Shown here: positions 1 through 10,569 of the stretch, piece after piece | Layout of the letters: each line of letters begins with the position of its first letter | Position numbering within the stretch: position 1 is the stretch's first letter | NCBI GenBank assembly: GCA_905221605.1 | Contig: CAJNDS010001890.1 | Location: 312,001-376,000, forward strand | DNA: 64,000 nt | Direction: 5' to 3' | DNA from: Symbiodinium natans | Taxonomy: Eukaryota; Sar; Dinophyceae; Suessiales; Symbiodiniaceae | Position numbers and translations under genes: made by a program | The notes under the pieces: generated by a model | What the model saw: only the letters and a program-made list of their open reading frames with translations | Told to the model about the DNA's origin: nothing | Databases searched by the model: none

Positions 1-155
1 CTCAAGTCTCGCCCAGGCACGGGCCACACGTCAGCACGCGCGCTCCTCCGCTTGTTTCCAGTATGGCATTAGGGCTTCGGGTTTAGGGCTCGGGAGGCCT
101 GGCCTGTCCTGGTTTCATACTTATATTGCAAAAATCTACGTTCTCTACGCCCCCT

Positions 156-187
<32 letters not shown>

Positions 188-340
188 CGCCCACACACCC
201 CCACTACCCAAGAACAACTCCGGAAAACAGTGCCCAGGGGACTCGGCTAGGCTCCAGGGCTCCAGGAGGTTTTGGTGGCATTTTTTGCGACTGCAACTTC
301 ACCCTTTGTTGCAACTGGACTCCTGGCTGCCAGCAACTTC
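1..340. other. Left-edge region, no firm gene
   Basis: The segment contains a run of C at about 159-186 and a short direct repeat (GGTGAAGTTGC on the minus strand, near 285-340). On the minus strand about 225-345 reads as possible coding DNA, but no complete exon can be defined. It may hold further 3' exons of the helicase gene that lies to the right. Confidence 0.3.
159..186. repeat. Poly-C tract
   Basis: A nearly pure homopolymer of C, about 28 nt. Similar C or G homopolymers occur at 23120-23135, 37268-37288, 42906-42922, 43697-43727, 53166-53183 and 58092-58115. They produce proline or glycine runs in translated frames that are not genes, and they are likely places for length errors in an assembly. 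Confidence 0.9.
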
Positions 341-379
341 ACCCTAAACCCTAAACCCTAAACCCTAAACCCTAAACCC
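340..379. repeat. CCCTAAA telomere-like array
   Basis: About five consecutive copies of CCCTAAA. It is followed on its right by coding-like minus-strand sequence at 390-478, the same array-exon arrangement seen throughout 33.7-58.9 kb. Confidence 0.85.
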
Positions 380-404
380 CTTTGGGTCTCTATTGGTCCC
401 TATT

Positions 405-470
405 GGGGCAGCTCATCGAGTGGCTTGCGCGGAGTGTAGACGCGAGCTCAGACTCATCAGCCCACGAACT
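405..470 (-). CDS. Possible helicase exon (coding-like segment)
   Basis: The minus strand from about 466 reads openly as [13 protein letters not shown] and LRASHSMSC, after a pyrimidine-poor AG at the edge of a TA-rich tract. A GC donor is possible within CTCCGC|GCAAGCC. It lies downstream of the Walker A exon, and the phase (0) is compatible. It lacks the motif Ia expected next in a superfamily 1 helicase, so membership in that gene is uncertain. Confidence 0.3.
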
Positions 471-482
471 CTGCTTCACATC

Positions 483-655
483 TATATATATATATGTATA
501 TATATATATGTGTGTGTTTATTTATTTATTTACTTATTTATTTATTTGTTTCCATATATACACTCATATATACATTATGTTTATTTGTTTATATATATAT
601 ATATATATATTTATTTATACACATAAATACACATATATATATATATATATGTGCC
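483..655. repeat. TA/TATTTA-rich microsatellite
   Basis: Alternating TA, TTTA and TATG units. Translated frames here are Tyr/Ile repeats and are not genes. Confidence 0.9.
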
Positions 656-779
656 TCTGTTCTCTCTATGCATGGGTCTATATGTGAGTTTTACGTTTAT
701 GCCTTCATCTGCAACCTGACTGTAGGTGCCTCTGTCCGGCTCATGCAGCCGTCTAAGTTGCAGAAGCCCAGGACAAGAT

Positions 780-1034
780 TCCCTCAACTTCGTTTAGGGT
801 TTTAGGGTTTTAAGGCTTCAGAGGTGTTAGGGGTTTAGGGTTTTAAGGTTTGTGATTTGGGGGTTTTAGGGTGTTAGGGGTTTTTTGTTTTATACTATAC
901 AAGAAAGTAAAGAAGGGCAGATTTCACAGCGGTGTAAAGGGTTTAGGGGTTAGGGTTTCCCTACACCCTAAACCCTAAACCCTAAACCCTAAAACCCTAA
1001 ACCCTAAACCCTAAACCCTAAACCCTAAACCCCG
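780..1034. repeat. Degenerate TTTAGGG then CCCTAAA arrays
   Basis: Degenerate G-strand units (790-955) face a clean C-strand array (963-1032). The C-strand array borders the Walker A exon at 1055-1119. The whole lies in or beside helicase introns. Confidence 0.85.
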
Positions 1035-1054
1035 AGGGCTTTTGGGGGTTTTGC

Positions 1055-1348
1055 AGACAGGAGGCCATTGGCTGCGCAAGCGAAGATGAGGGAAGTGATG
1101 GTCTTGGTCTTGCCGGTTCCTTGCATCTGTCATGAATACATATATATATATATATATATTTCTATATATACCAGTTCCTTGCATCTGTCATGAATATGTA
1201 TATATATACAAATATAGATACATATGTTTTTTCATTATTTGCACAGAACTACACATATGTGCATGTAAGTATGAGTTTACAAGTTCGGATAAATACATAT
1301 ACACAGATGGATAAATACGTAGACATCTCTGCTTTATTGCTGAAAACG

Positions 1349-1393
<45 letters not shown>

Positions 1394-1561
1394 TGTGCGT
1401 GTGTGCGTGTGTGCGTGTGTGCGTGTGTGCGTGTGTGCGTGTGTGCGTGTGTGCGTGTGTGCGTGTGCGCGTGTGCGCGTGTGCGCGTGTGCGCGTGTGC
1501 GCGTGTGCGCGTGTGCGCGTGTGCGCGTGTGCGCGTGTGCGGGTGTGCGGGTGTGCGGGTG

Positions 1562-1625
<64 letters not shown>

Positions 1626-2693
1626 TGGGTGCGTGGGTGCGTGGGTGCGTGTGTGCGTGTGTGCGTGTGTGGGTGTGTGTGTGTGTGTGTGTGTTTGTTT
1701 TTGCGTAAAGATGTGTACATCAGGCTTCGATCTTCATGACAGAACTAGCAAACTGCAGTGGCTAATTCAAAGATTAAGGAGCGAAAGATCAACTCCTGCA
1801 TTGAAACTTTTCGGGCTGAGGGTTTGGGATGTTGTTATGGTTTCGGGTTTAAGGTTCCGGGCAATCCTGCCCGCAACTTCTTTAGGGGCGCCCTCAGCCC
1901 TAAACCCTAAACCCTAAGCTCATGGCTCAAGTGTGTGTTTCAGGTTTAGGGTTTAGGGTTTAGGGTTTCGGGTTTAGGGCTACTCGCTACTGAGGCTATC
2001 ACTCTGGGATCTTTCAGCGTTCCTTGGGCATGTAGGGTTCGCAGGTTCGCAGCTTTAGGGTTTAGAGGGTTAGGGTTTAGGGTATAGCGTAAGATCAGCC
2101 CTACCCATGCTACCCAGCCTGGAGGTCCCTGAACCAGCACGACCTTGTGGCTTCAGGCAGTCTATTCGAAGAGGTTAACCCCAAACCCAAAACCCTAAAC
2201 CTTAAACTGGTTGAGGTTTGAAGTTGAGCTAGTGGTGGGATGGGTTTGAACCCTGCAGCCCTTGCAGGCTGCCTAAACTCAAGACCTATGGCAGCATCCC
2301 TTTTCTGAAGGCGAAGTGCTTTGATCTTTCTGTTTTCCGGGCTTGCCTTCAAGCTTAGATCCCAGATGTTTCCGGTTGCTTCTGCCGGCTTTAGTTGTCG
2401 CTAACCCTTTGTGGCTGTTTTCGTCTTCAGACCGACGGGTTTACACCCCCAAAATCCGCTCTAAATACCGCCAAAGGCCCAAGTCAAGGATTGGGTGCAT
2501 TAAGCCGTTGCCCTTGGCAGCCCAACTCTCCACAACTCAGCCTTTGCAAGGGGGGAGGGGCAGCTTGCAGCTTCCCCACAAAAGCGGAGCCCACAAGAAA
2601 CCCAACAGCTCTAAACCTTGCAAGGTCTCGCACAGGAGGCACCCTCCTGGGGCTCCCGGCACCATTCTCCAGCTCCAGCGCCTGCGTGCAGGC
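1055..2693 (-). CDS. Superfamily 1 (UPF1/SEN1-like) helicase, partial, multi-exon
   Basis: Four exons read leftwards: 2617-2693, 2279-2346, 2119-2150 and 1055-1119. Exon 2119-2150 ends VVLVQGPPg at an AG|GC donor. Exon 1055-1119 starts after AG|G and continues in frame as GTGKTKTITSL. Together they make the Walker A motif QGPPGTGKTKT, typical of UPF1/SETX/MOV10-type RNA or RNA-DNA helicases; those families act in RNA decay, transcription termination or silencing. The exon 2279-2346 donor is GTTTAGGC, a telomere-like unit, and joins exon 2119-2150 in phase 2. Further coding-like stretches at about 2745-2890 (IEYAREGGESSGTW) and 3390-3470 may be upstream exons. DEAG/motif II and the C-terminal RecA domain are not visible, so the 3' part should lie beyond the left edge. 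The joins upstream of Walker A are less sure. Confidence 0.75.
1136..1260. repeat. TA microsatellite inside helicase intron
   Basis: TATA-rich tract with a direct repeat of CAGTTCCTTGCATCTGTCATGAATA (two copies, starting near 1110 and 1171). It lies within the 999-nt intron 1120-2118. Confidence 0.8.
1350..1696. repeat. (GT)n / (GTGC)n microsatellite array, about 345 bp
   Basis: Pure GT, then blocks of GTGTGC, GTGCGC, GTGCGG and GTGC. The ordered block structure suggests successive expansions of variant units. It lies inside the helicase intron that splits the Walker A motif. Alternating purine-pyrimidine DNA of this length can adopt Z-DNA (general knowledge). Confidence 0.95.
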
Positions 2694-2969
2694 CTGGCGA
2701 CACAAGAGCCACAAGCTGGGCTCAGCTTCGCAGGGCGTGAGGCGATGTGAAGATGCGCCAGGTCCCTGAAGACTCGCCTCCTTCTCTGGCATATTCAATT
2801 GTAAAGCCGAGGTCCAAGCCCAAAGCTTGCCCAAACCCCGATGGTTCATCTGGTATCGGGGTTGTTCTACATGAATTAGGGCCCTTCTGGGTTGGTCCTT
2901 GTGCATAGGGTATTACATGATGAAGCTCGAGACTTCCTGGGACATGATTCTTGTGCACACGTGCCCTCA

Positions 2970-3300
2970 AAGGACCTACTCACCCAATGGCTAGGCCCCT
3001 CCTAAAAAACCTAACACCCTACAACCCTAAACCCTTTTTGCCTAAACCGAAACCCTACAACCCTAAACCCTAAACCCTAAACCCTAAGCCCTTTTTGCCT
3101 AAACCGAAACCCTAAACCCCTAAAAGCCCTAAAAGCCCTAAAGGCGACCCCGGGTTCGGAACCACAGGGCATTTTCTGGAGCCTGCCGCTGCGAGCTGTT
3201 GAGGCCCCGGAGACAAAGTGCCGTGGGCGTGTCCTGACTTCAGAGGGTTCTTAAGGGTTTAGGGTTTAGGGAGGGGGTTCACTGGCCGGTGCTTCCGGCC
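2970..3300. repeat. CCCTAAA-type spacer
   Basis: Degenerate CCCTAAA units at 2998-3150 and TTTAGGG units at 3250-3275, with no supported exon between them. Confidence 0.7.
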
Positions 3301-3730
3301 GCGGCCAAAAATATTTTCTCTACTCTCTGGTTTGGGGTATGCCGGGAAGATTATTAGTGGAAGTTGTTGCACGAATGAATGCTGGCGGTCATGGCTTCTT
3401 TTCTGCACGCACGCACAAGTCCAGAGGTCGGCCCTTCTTCATCTTCTGTCCGGCCCCACCAATCCGCCACGAAGAAACCTGGCCAGGACAGGAAAGAAAA
3501 GAGACATGAAAGGGATGTCACAACAAACAAGTAACAGTGGCGGCATGCACTTCTATTCTTTCTCACACACGGACGCCGCTGCTGTGAGTCCGACCAGACG
3601 TCAGGATCATGTGACTAGCCCCCTTCGACCAAACAGGACATGTCCAGGCATTTCGACCAGACATTGCCCTGCCTGGCGAGATTGCATGACCTTCTGATGA
3701 AACCCAAGAAACCCACCCGGCCGGGGAGGT

Positions 3731-4447
3731 TCAGCTCATTAGTCGCGGCAGCCCACTGCGAGGCTCCAGCAGACCTTGAAGCCGGGCCACCTCGTCCTCC
3801 AAGGCTTTCTTCTCAGACGTCCTTAGATCAGTGAAGAAAGAAGCAAGGAACCCAATGGTTGTGTTATTTGAAGCCGCTGGTGTTCAGAATGAAAACAACG
3901 GCACGGCTCAAAATGTCCACCTCGGCAACCTTCGCATGATAGGTGTTCAGCAGGTTCTTGTTGGCGGACCTGAGCAAAGCAAAACGACTGTTGTTGCTCA
4001 CCAGGGTTAAGGGTTTAGGTTCAGGGAGACAAGCCAGGCCACCCCAGCTTGTACAAACACTCGTTGAGGTACTTGACCTTTCCGGCCAGGTTTTGCCTGG
4101 GCCCACGCCACACAATGGAAAACGTAGTCCAAGGACCCAAGGCCAAAATCAGAAGACCGCTCGTTGCTGACCGGTTGCAACTTGAGACCCTCCAAGTGCT
4201 CCACGGCTTCACGAAGCTCTGCGTTTTGCTCCTGAAGTTCCTGGATCTGAGCACCTGCGCGACGGGACCTGACCTTGTTTTTGCGGTTCGCCTCTGCTTC
4301 TCGAAGCTGGCCACGTCTTTTGTCCGAGACCTTCTTCTTGATTTTGACATGGACAATTGAAAGGTCCGGCGAGTCCAGAGATTCCGGCTCTTGCTTGACG
4401 ACCATTTGTCCGCTCAGCTCCCGCTTGACCATTTCGTTTTTGACCAT
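3731..4447 (-). CDS. bZIP transcription factor
   Basis: The first exon starts at ATG 4447, 3-22 nt after two AG sites (TGTTTGCAG and TTCAACAG) that fit a spliced-leader acceptor. At about residues 50-85 it has a canonical basic region, NRKNKVRSRR (the N-x7-R pattern of bZIP factors). A leucine zipper follows with Leu every seventh residue (QELQEQNAELREAVEHLEGL). Acidic and Lys-rich segments precede it. A downstream exon after GCTTTGCTCAG|G reads NKNLLNTYHAKVAEVDILSR, and a last exon reads SEKKALEDEVARLQGLLEP, both coiled-coil, ending at TGA 3731. bZIP factors bind ACGT-core DNA as dimers in the nucleus. Exact intron donors are unresolved. Five TGACGTCA-type sites lie at 17.5-18.1 kb. Confidence 0.8.
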
Positions 4448-4808
4448 TGCTGTTGAAATTTACAAACTGCAAACAAGCACAACGAACATCAAAGTCAGCC
4501 ATGCTCACAAGTGGAAGCTGCACATGACGATATCGGAGACCTCTGCCTGGCCTGAGTTGAGCCGCAAAGCAATGGCCTCCAGTCAGGACATGGGCAAGCG
4601 TCGATGTGAAATATGACAAGTAATTCGCAGAAGCCTAAAGAAAGTGAGCGCTTGCCACACTGTGGTCCTTTTTTTCTCCCCCGCACGCCCCCTTCGTGCT
4701 TGCTCGGACCCAACAGGCACACCATGACCGGCTAGACATGCGTGTCAGCTGCGTTGACCTGTAATGAGTACATGTCTGCATAGACCTGGAGAAGTTCATG
4801 TCAGCCAG

Positions 4809-7800
4809 TCACGTGGCCCTCCTTCGTTTGGATGTCTTCGACATCAAGCCCATGTTGCCTCGGCCAAACTTTTCCGGTGCCTTGAAAATGTCAGAGAGCT
4901 TTGCCCTCAAAGGCTTGCTGCTATCAGGCGCACTAGTTCGGGCTACGAATGGGTTCTGGATGAACCTTTCACGATCAAATCTGCGTATTGTTCGCAGAAA
5001 CACAACTGCATCAGACCATGTGGCCAGGACTACTTGCTGCGGCGTCGTTTTTTGCGACCCAAGTGTGACGGACCATTTGCTTCTGTCCTCTTTGGCCAAG
5101 ATCGACAAAGCCTTTGCAAACTCCTTGCAATCAGTCTTGAAGTCAGGGGTCATGAGGATGTCGGCCTTGGTTTGCCGGATGGCTGCCTTGTGCTGCAAGA
5201 CTTCCCCACCTGGCCGAGACAGCTTCAAAGCCGCATATTGCTCTCGTGACAGGGCCGAAAGACCGTATGCGACCATTCCAAGTTGAAGGACAAGTTTGGC
5301 CGACTCGGGCCGTGCCAGGTGTGATCGTGCCATGTGTACGTCCTTGTCTAGCCCATCGACGACCACATAATGGGCAGTCCTCAGAATTTTGAAGTCTCTG
5401 GCCAAACCTTTCTTCCAAGGGCTGACCACGGCGTCCTTCTTTTTCGGGAGCTGGCCCGTCTCTGTCCCATCGACGACCCTGTATCCTCCAGGTCCTGACG
5501 GCATGACAAAGTTCTCGTCCTTGCCCGGACCCAAGACCTCGCCAGTTCGTGGCTCGGGCAAAGCCATTGGTCGCTGGAATCGCTGCGCCAACCGCTTCCG
5601 GGCAGTCTCTTTGGCGAACTTTTGAAGTTTGTCCTTGGCGTCCGAGTTCGGGGTCCCCAGGATCTTGGCCAACCTGGACCCGATCAACGATGTCTGCTTG
5701 CCTCTTTCACGCAAGCTAGCCGGCTGTGCTCCAAGCATGCGCTTGACCGACGCGTTGCGTTTGTCTATAACCGACCTGTCACTGCCTTCCTGTGGTCCTC
5801 TTTTGCGGCCCTTGTCGCATCGGACCCTGTAGACAGCGAACCTGCGACCCAATCGTGCCAGCCAAGTGGCTGCCCACTCTCGGGACCACTCCGTCAAACC
5901 AAGCTGGCCCTCAACCTTCGCACAGACCTCAGAGACGTTTTTTGGACCATCCAACACGATGTTCAGAAGCTGGTCGATTGTTGACCCATTGTCAAGCAGC
6001 GGTCCACAATGTTTCTCTAGCAGCGCTCGAGTTTTCCCAATGTCCTGTTCCACAGCTACACTTGTGTGCTCGACACTCAGGTACCACAGAAGCAATGGAC
6101 CCACGAACTCCAGCTTGTCCACATCGACTTGACCCCATAGCAAGCGATTGTCCGGCGTCTCTCCACTGCTTTGCATGAATCGGCTCCTGCCCAAAGGCCA
6201 GCAACAATGCAAGCAAACTTACTGACGGCAGTTTACCTAGCACAATGATGCCAGCACAATGATACCAGGCTAGGCAGGCTTGGGTCTGCATGAACATGTC
6301 GCACCTGCGTGGCAAGATCTGCAGGGCAGCTGCCGCCAATTCTTCGCCAAGGCCGGCTTCTTCGGCTGGCCCGACCGCCAGTCTCCGAGGCAAGTACTGT
6401 TGCGATAGGCGAACAGCCCTTTGCATCAGCTTCTGTTTCAGGGACCGAGCATCATCGACCTTACCTTCGGAGTTGAGGTCCCTGACTCTCTGCCACTCTT
6501 TCAAATCAAACACACAGAAGTCCGCGGCCAGGCCGTTGTCCGGAAAGTCGACTTTCAGTCGGTCCTGGCTTCGAGTCGCAGCGCCCAGGCGCAAGCAGTT
6601 TGTCCCAGCAACTTTAAAGAAAGCCCAATTGCAATCAAGGAACCGATGCGGCTTGCACCACTCTAATCATGGAGCTGTGAACCTCTTTGATCTCGTCCAT
6701 GGCAGCAGGATGCCAGAGCATGTGGGCCCTGTTCCCAAACATGAACGGCGGGCTCTCTTGACAAGTCCGGATGGCCTCGGCGAAGTAACTGTGGTTGTGA
6801 CCGTCGGCCTCGACCATGATCTGGCCCTCTGTGTAGAGTTTGCGAACTCGAAGCAGAAAGTCGTTGATGTGCGACCTGGACAAGGCAATGTCATGGTCGG
6901 TCTTCTCAAAGAGTTTGACCAGGTGACCCACATCTTGACCCCAATCGGCACTCATTCCGGCCATAGCTGCATGCCTCGGACCCATTTCCCGGAGACGGTT
7001 GGCCGCAAGCAGCCGCTCCTTGGCTTCCAGCCTTTTGTCCGTGGCCCTGACCGACAAGAACAGTGCGATGGCACTCTGAAGCAAAACGTATCGCCGCTGC
7101 GGACAAACCGTGGACTCCCAGCGGTGAGCCGCAAAGCTCAAGTGCCTCAAGATTTTGGTCAAACCAGCCCCTTGCTTGCCGTCGGTGTCCAAGATCAACT
7201 TCCTCAAGTGACAACAAAGAACAAGCGGAAATACAAAAAAAACACACACACACACACACTAACACTACCAAGCGCCGGTGCTGCGAGTATGTCAACTTTG
7301 CAGGACAAACTGGATGCAGCTAAGAAGCTGGCACGCCATCAGTTCGAATCGCATTTTTTCCGAGTGCTGTAGCTGGGGCACCAGTGCTGTCTTTGGCCGC
7401 AAATAAATGTCGTACCACCATTTCTCAAATTCTTCCTCGAGCTTTGCCGGCTTGCCACAAGCAATTCTTATGGTGTGGCATGGGTCCCGGCATAACAAGC
7501 TTGCGTTCTTGAAGCCGACCTGCAAGTACTTCAGACCCTTCTGCATGCTTGACGCACCGTCTGCGGTGATGGCCATGACCTTGTCACAAACCTGCGCGTA
7601 CCTCGGTCCATCATGCAAAACACTCACAGAATCTCTCTGCTGTGGGTTGGGTGGTAAAAACAAAACGCCCTAGCGACAAGGTGCCTACACGGGTTCGTGC
7701 CTACCACCCTGACATTCTCCTTCCACTTTTTCTGCCCTCCCATGCCCCGCAGAGCTCGACCTCCCACCCTCCCTTCTTGCTTCCCCTCCATCACCCGTGC

Positions 7801-10084
7801 CCTTCCTGAAGTACTGTATCTTTCATGTATATATATATATATGCATACTTATTATATATATATATGTATATGTGTCTGTGTGTATATACGTGTTTTTTTT
7901 GTGGGAAATACATATAGAAAGGTATCCATTCTAATCCCCTGCGACGGGCCCCGTCTGACGGGCCCCGTCTGGCGGGCCCCGTCTGGCGGGCCCCGTCTGA
8001 CGGGCCCCGTCTGGCGGGACCCGTCTGGCGGGGCCCGTCTGACGGGACCCGTCCGGTCCGGTGGGCTGATTGTGAGGAAGTTGACATCGATGTGTAAGAA
8101 TCTGTCAACAAAAACTTGCATTCATTCCTCTGTCCAGCGTGTACTTGCCGGGCCCCGTCGCCGGGACCCGTCCGACGGGTCCCGCGACGGGTCCCGTCAA
8201 GTGGAAGCATCGGGTTTACAGGAGCTTTCAGAAAGGCAATTAAGTTATAAGAAGGTGGACCTGACTGCACCCACAGTAGTGTAGCAGTGGCTCGTCCCAG
8301 CCAGACGGGGCCCGCCAGACGGGGCCCGTCAGACGGGGCCCGCCAGACGGGGCCCGCCAGACGGGCCCCGTCAAACGATGCAGGCAGTCTTTGTTTACAG
8401 GAATCATCAAAACAACCAATGAAATCACAAGAGCTTTTCGCCACACCTGACTTTTTACACGAACTTGACTTGAATTGACCTCTGTTGCGAGTGGGGGTTC
8501 ATCACACGGGACCCGCCGGACGGGGCCCGCCAAGCGGGGCCCGCCAGACGGGGCCCGCCAGACGGGGCCCGCCTGACGGGGCCCGCCAAACGGGGCCCGC
8601 CAGAAGGGGACCGTCAAACCAGTATCTCAATCTTCTTCTCTCACGAACGAGGTAAGGGAGTGCCCGCCAACAGCCGGGGCCCGTCTGCTGGGAAACCAAC
8701 GCGCTGAAGAGTTGTTATGCATGCAAATAATACGTGCCACCCAGGTGCGATTCGGAGCAAAAATCACCATCAGCATTTGTGCAGATGGTCGACAACAGTC
8801 CACAAATGCCTTGGCAAAGCTTCACACCGAAGTCTTCGTCGACGTCGCTCAGGCTGCCTCCTCGCATCGGAACCTCGGATGCTCGTGACCAGCATCACAA
8901 ACGCCAACACTTTTTTTCTTGCCTCTTCAAGAAGTCAATTGCAACCAGAGCACGAGTCCTAACAGACCACGCTCTGTTTTGACGATGCTCGACCCTTGCC
9001 CGGACCTCTGGACCACGGAGCACTTGTATCGGACAACCCGCCACGGTTCCTTGTCGTCCACAAGCAAAGACACGCAGGCAGCGTTGAAGAGGTTGGCCTT
9101 GACCCGGGCCCGGATCGAGTCGGCCATGATCTCGATCATTTGCCGAATCTGCGCCCGTCCCCCACCTCTGACTCTTCCTTGCGCGTGTGAGAGGTCCGCC
9201 TCCATTTGCAGCAGGCCTTCCTGAGCCACGATTTTCGTTTTGTGTGTTGGGGTCAGCTGGGTCTCGGGACGAGGACCAAACAAATGCAGACAAAGCGTCT
9301 GAAGATCTGATTGAGGTCAAGCCGACATATTTCCAAACTCGCACCCAGTCGCATACCTGAGGGACGCCTCCGCGCAGCAAGTCCACGTCTGGCTGCGAGA
9401 CCAAAACCTTGGAGACTGGAGCGTCTGGCATCAAGAAGCCTGCGACCGCGGTCTTGTGCAGGGTGCTCCGCGAGTGCAAAATGAAACACGAAGGCTGCAT
9501 CGAAAGGCGGCCGCGCCTCGAATGACAAAGCCGTGTGATTAAAGCAAACCATGCATGAGTGACTGACTGTCGACTGCAGACAACAGAGGTGAAACCGCTG
9601 CCAAGTAGCACCTCGAACCTAGACCACTTCGTGCTGCAACGTCTGTGTCTGGACGTGTGTTCACGGGCACGCTTCTCGAACGCGTTGCACACAACACAGC
9701 CTAAGGCCCACTGACCGGGAAAATGCGCCGGACGCTCTGTCAGCCATGTTGTCACCATGGTCCTGTTGCCGCTCTGGTGCTTGAAGGTGCCATACCTGAA
9801 GGAAAACGGCGCACATGAGAGGTGTGATGGTCCAGGGAAGCATGTCATGTTTGGACTTCCAGACGCCTCGCAATCCACTGGCACTTGTAGCGCTGCCATT
9901 TCGCAAAGGCAGTCTCGTCCTTCTTCTCGTCCTTCTTTTGTCCGGAAGGACATGGTTTGGCAGTGACTGCTGGAGAGGCGGCCCGTGACCTCTGGAAACG
10001 TGCCGACACCTGCTTCTTCTTCAGACCGGCTGCTGTCCCGGACGTCTGCAGACCGCGCGTTTGTCCAGGGGGGGGCCCAGCCAT
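4809..10084 (-). CDS. Transposase-derived protein, at least nine exons
   Basis: Approximate exons are 9856-10084, 9600-9793, 9350-9490, 8990-9283, 8770-8860, 7315-7640, 6665-7210, 6285-6614 and 4809-6186. The start at ATG 10084 follows GAGCAG|G. A Lys-rich N-terminus is followed by a Cys-rich module (GQWALGCVVCNAF, STKWSRFEV). Next comes HKTAVAGFLMPDAPV, a strand pair VSLLVDDKEPWRVVRYKC, then VMAITADGASSMQKG and RDPCHTIRIA. The D, D and DPCHTIR spacing resembles the RNase-H-like core of hAT/KRAB-type transposases, but the catalytic triad is not proven. The last exon is long (about 460 residues), ends SKTSKRRRAT and has no recognised domain. I recall many related proteins in symbiodiniacean genomes. 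The gene may be a domesticated or decayed element; no terminal inverted repeats were seen. Confidence 0.6.
7800..7880. repeat. TATA microsatellite in intron
   Basis: TA-rich tract just upstream (minus sense) of the ADGASS exon of the transposase-derived gene. Confidence 0.8.
7941..8626. repeat. GACGGGGCCCGTC minisatellites in inverted orientation
   Basis: There are four arrays of a 14-16 bp GC-rich unit containing the palindrome GGGCCC: 7941-8055, 8148-8200, 8297-8372 and 8508-8615. The first two read GTCTGGCGGGCCCC on the plus strand. The last two read the reverse complement. RNA from this intron of the transposase-derived gene could therefore fold into a long GC-rich hairpin. Spacers between arrays are T/A-rich and unlike each other. 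Confidence 0.85.
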
Positions 10085-10222
10085 CACTGCGGACCACCTG
10101 CTCGGACCCATCCTTTCCCCAGGACCCGAAAAAAACAAAAGGCCAGCCAAATGGCTGAAGCAGAGCGAACATTGGGTGTCTCATGCTGCGACGAGCACAG
10201 CTGCCAATGAATTCAAGTAGCC

Positions 10223-10569
10223 TCAGGAGGCACAGCTTTCAGGAAAACTGCCGTCTTGCTTTTGCTCACCGTGCAAGCTTTGGTGCGTCTGGGGCCCGAT
10301 CCGAGACGCCTGTGGATTTATTCGGCTGAGTCCATTCCATGTTGTGACGATGACACTACAAGGCTCTTTGGAGTTTAGGATGTGTGTGTTCACAACAACC
10401 GGAGAGGAACTTTCGGACCACGTGGCACCGCTTTGAAAGCGAGTCTCTCTAAAAGCCTCGGGACCACCACTATGAGCGCTAGAGGCAGCAGGCCACGACG
10501 TATGGCCATCTAAGAACAAAACACTTGTTGACTGTGCATGGCTCCTGACCAGGCCCTTGTGACCGGCCC
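10223..10569 (-). other. Possible extra 3' exon of paralog B
   Basis: After an acceptor TTTTGTTCTTAG (about 10511) two minus-strand frames stay open, one ending at 10223. Paralog A has a short basic exon in the equivalent place (about 13930-14040, RFKDKKKDRPAPDS). No clear similarity between the two was seen, so this is only positional. Confidence 0.25.

Noticed and set aside
1715-1860. Minus-strand coding-like stretch (MQELIFRSLIFELATA)
   Set aside because: It lies inside the intron between the two halves of the Walker A motif, which join exactly without it.
1190-1917. Long Cys/Val and His/Thr repeat ORFs on both strands
   Set aside because: They are translations of the GT/GC microsatellite.
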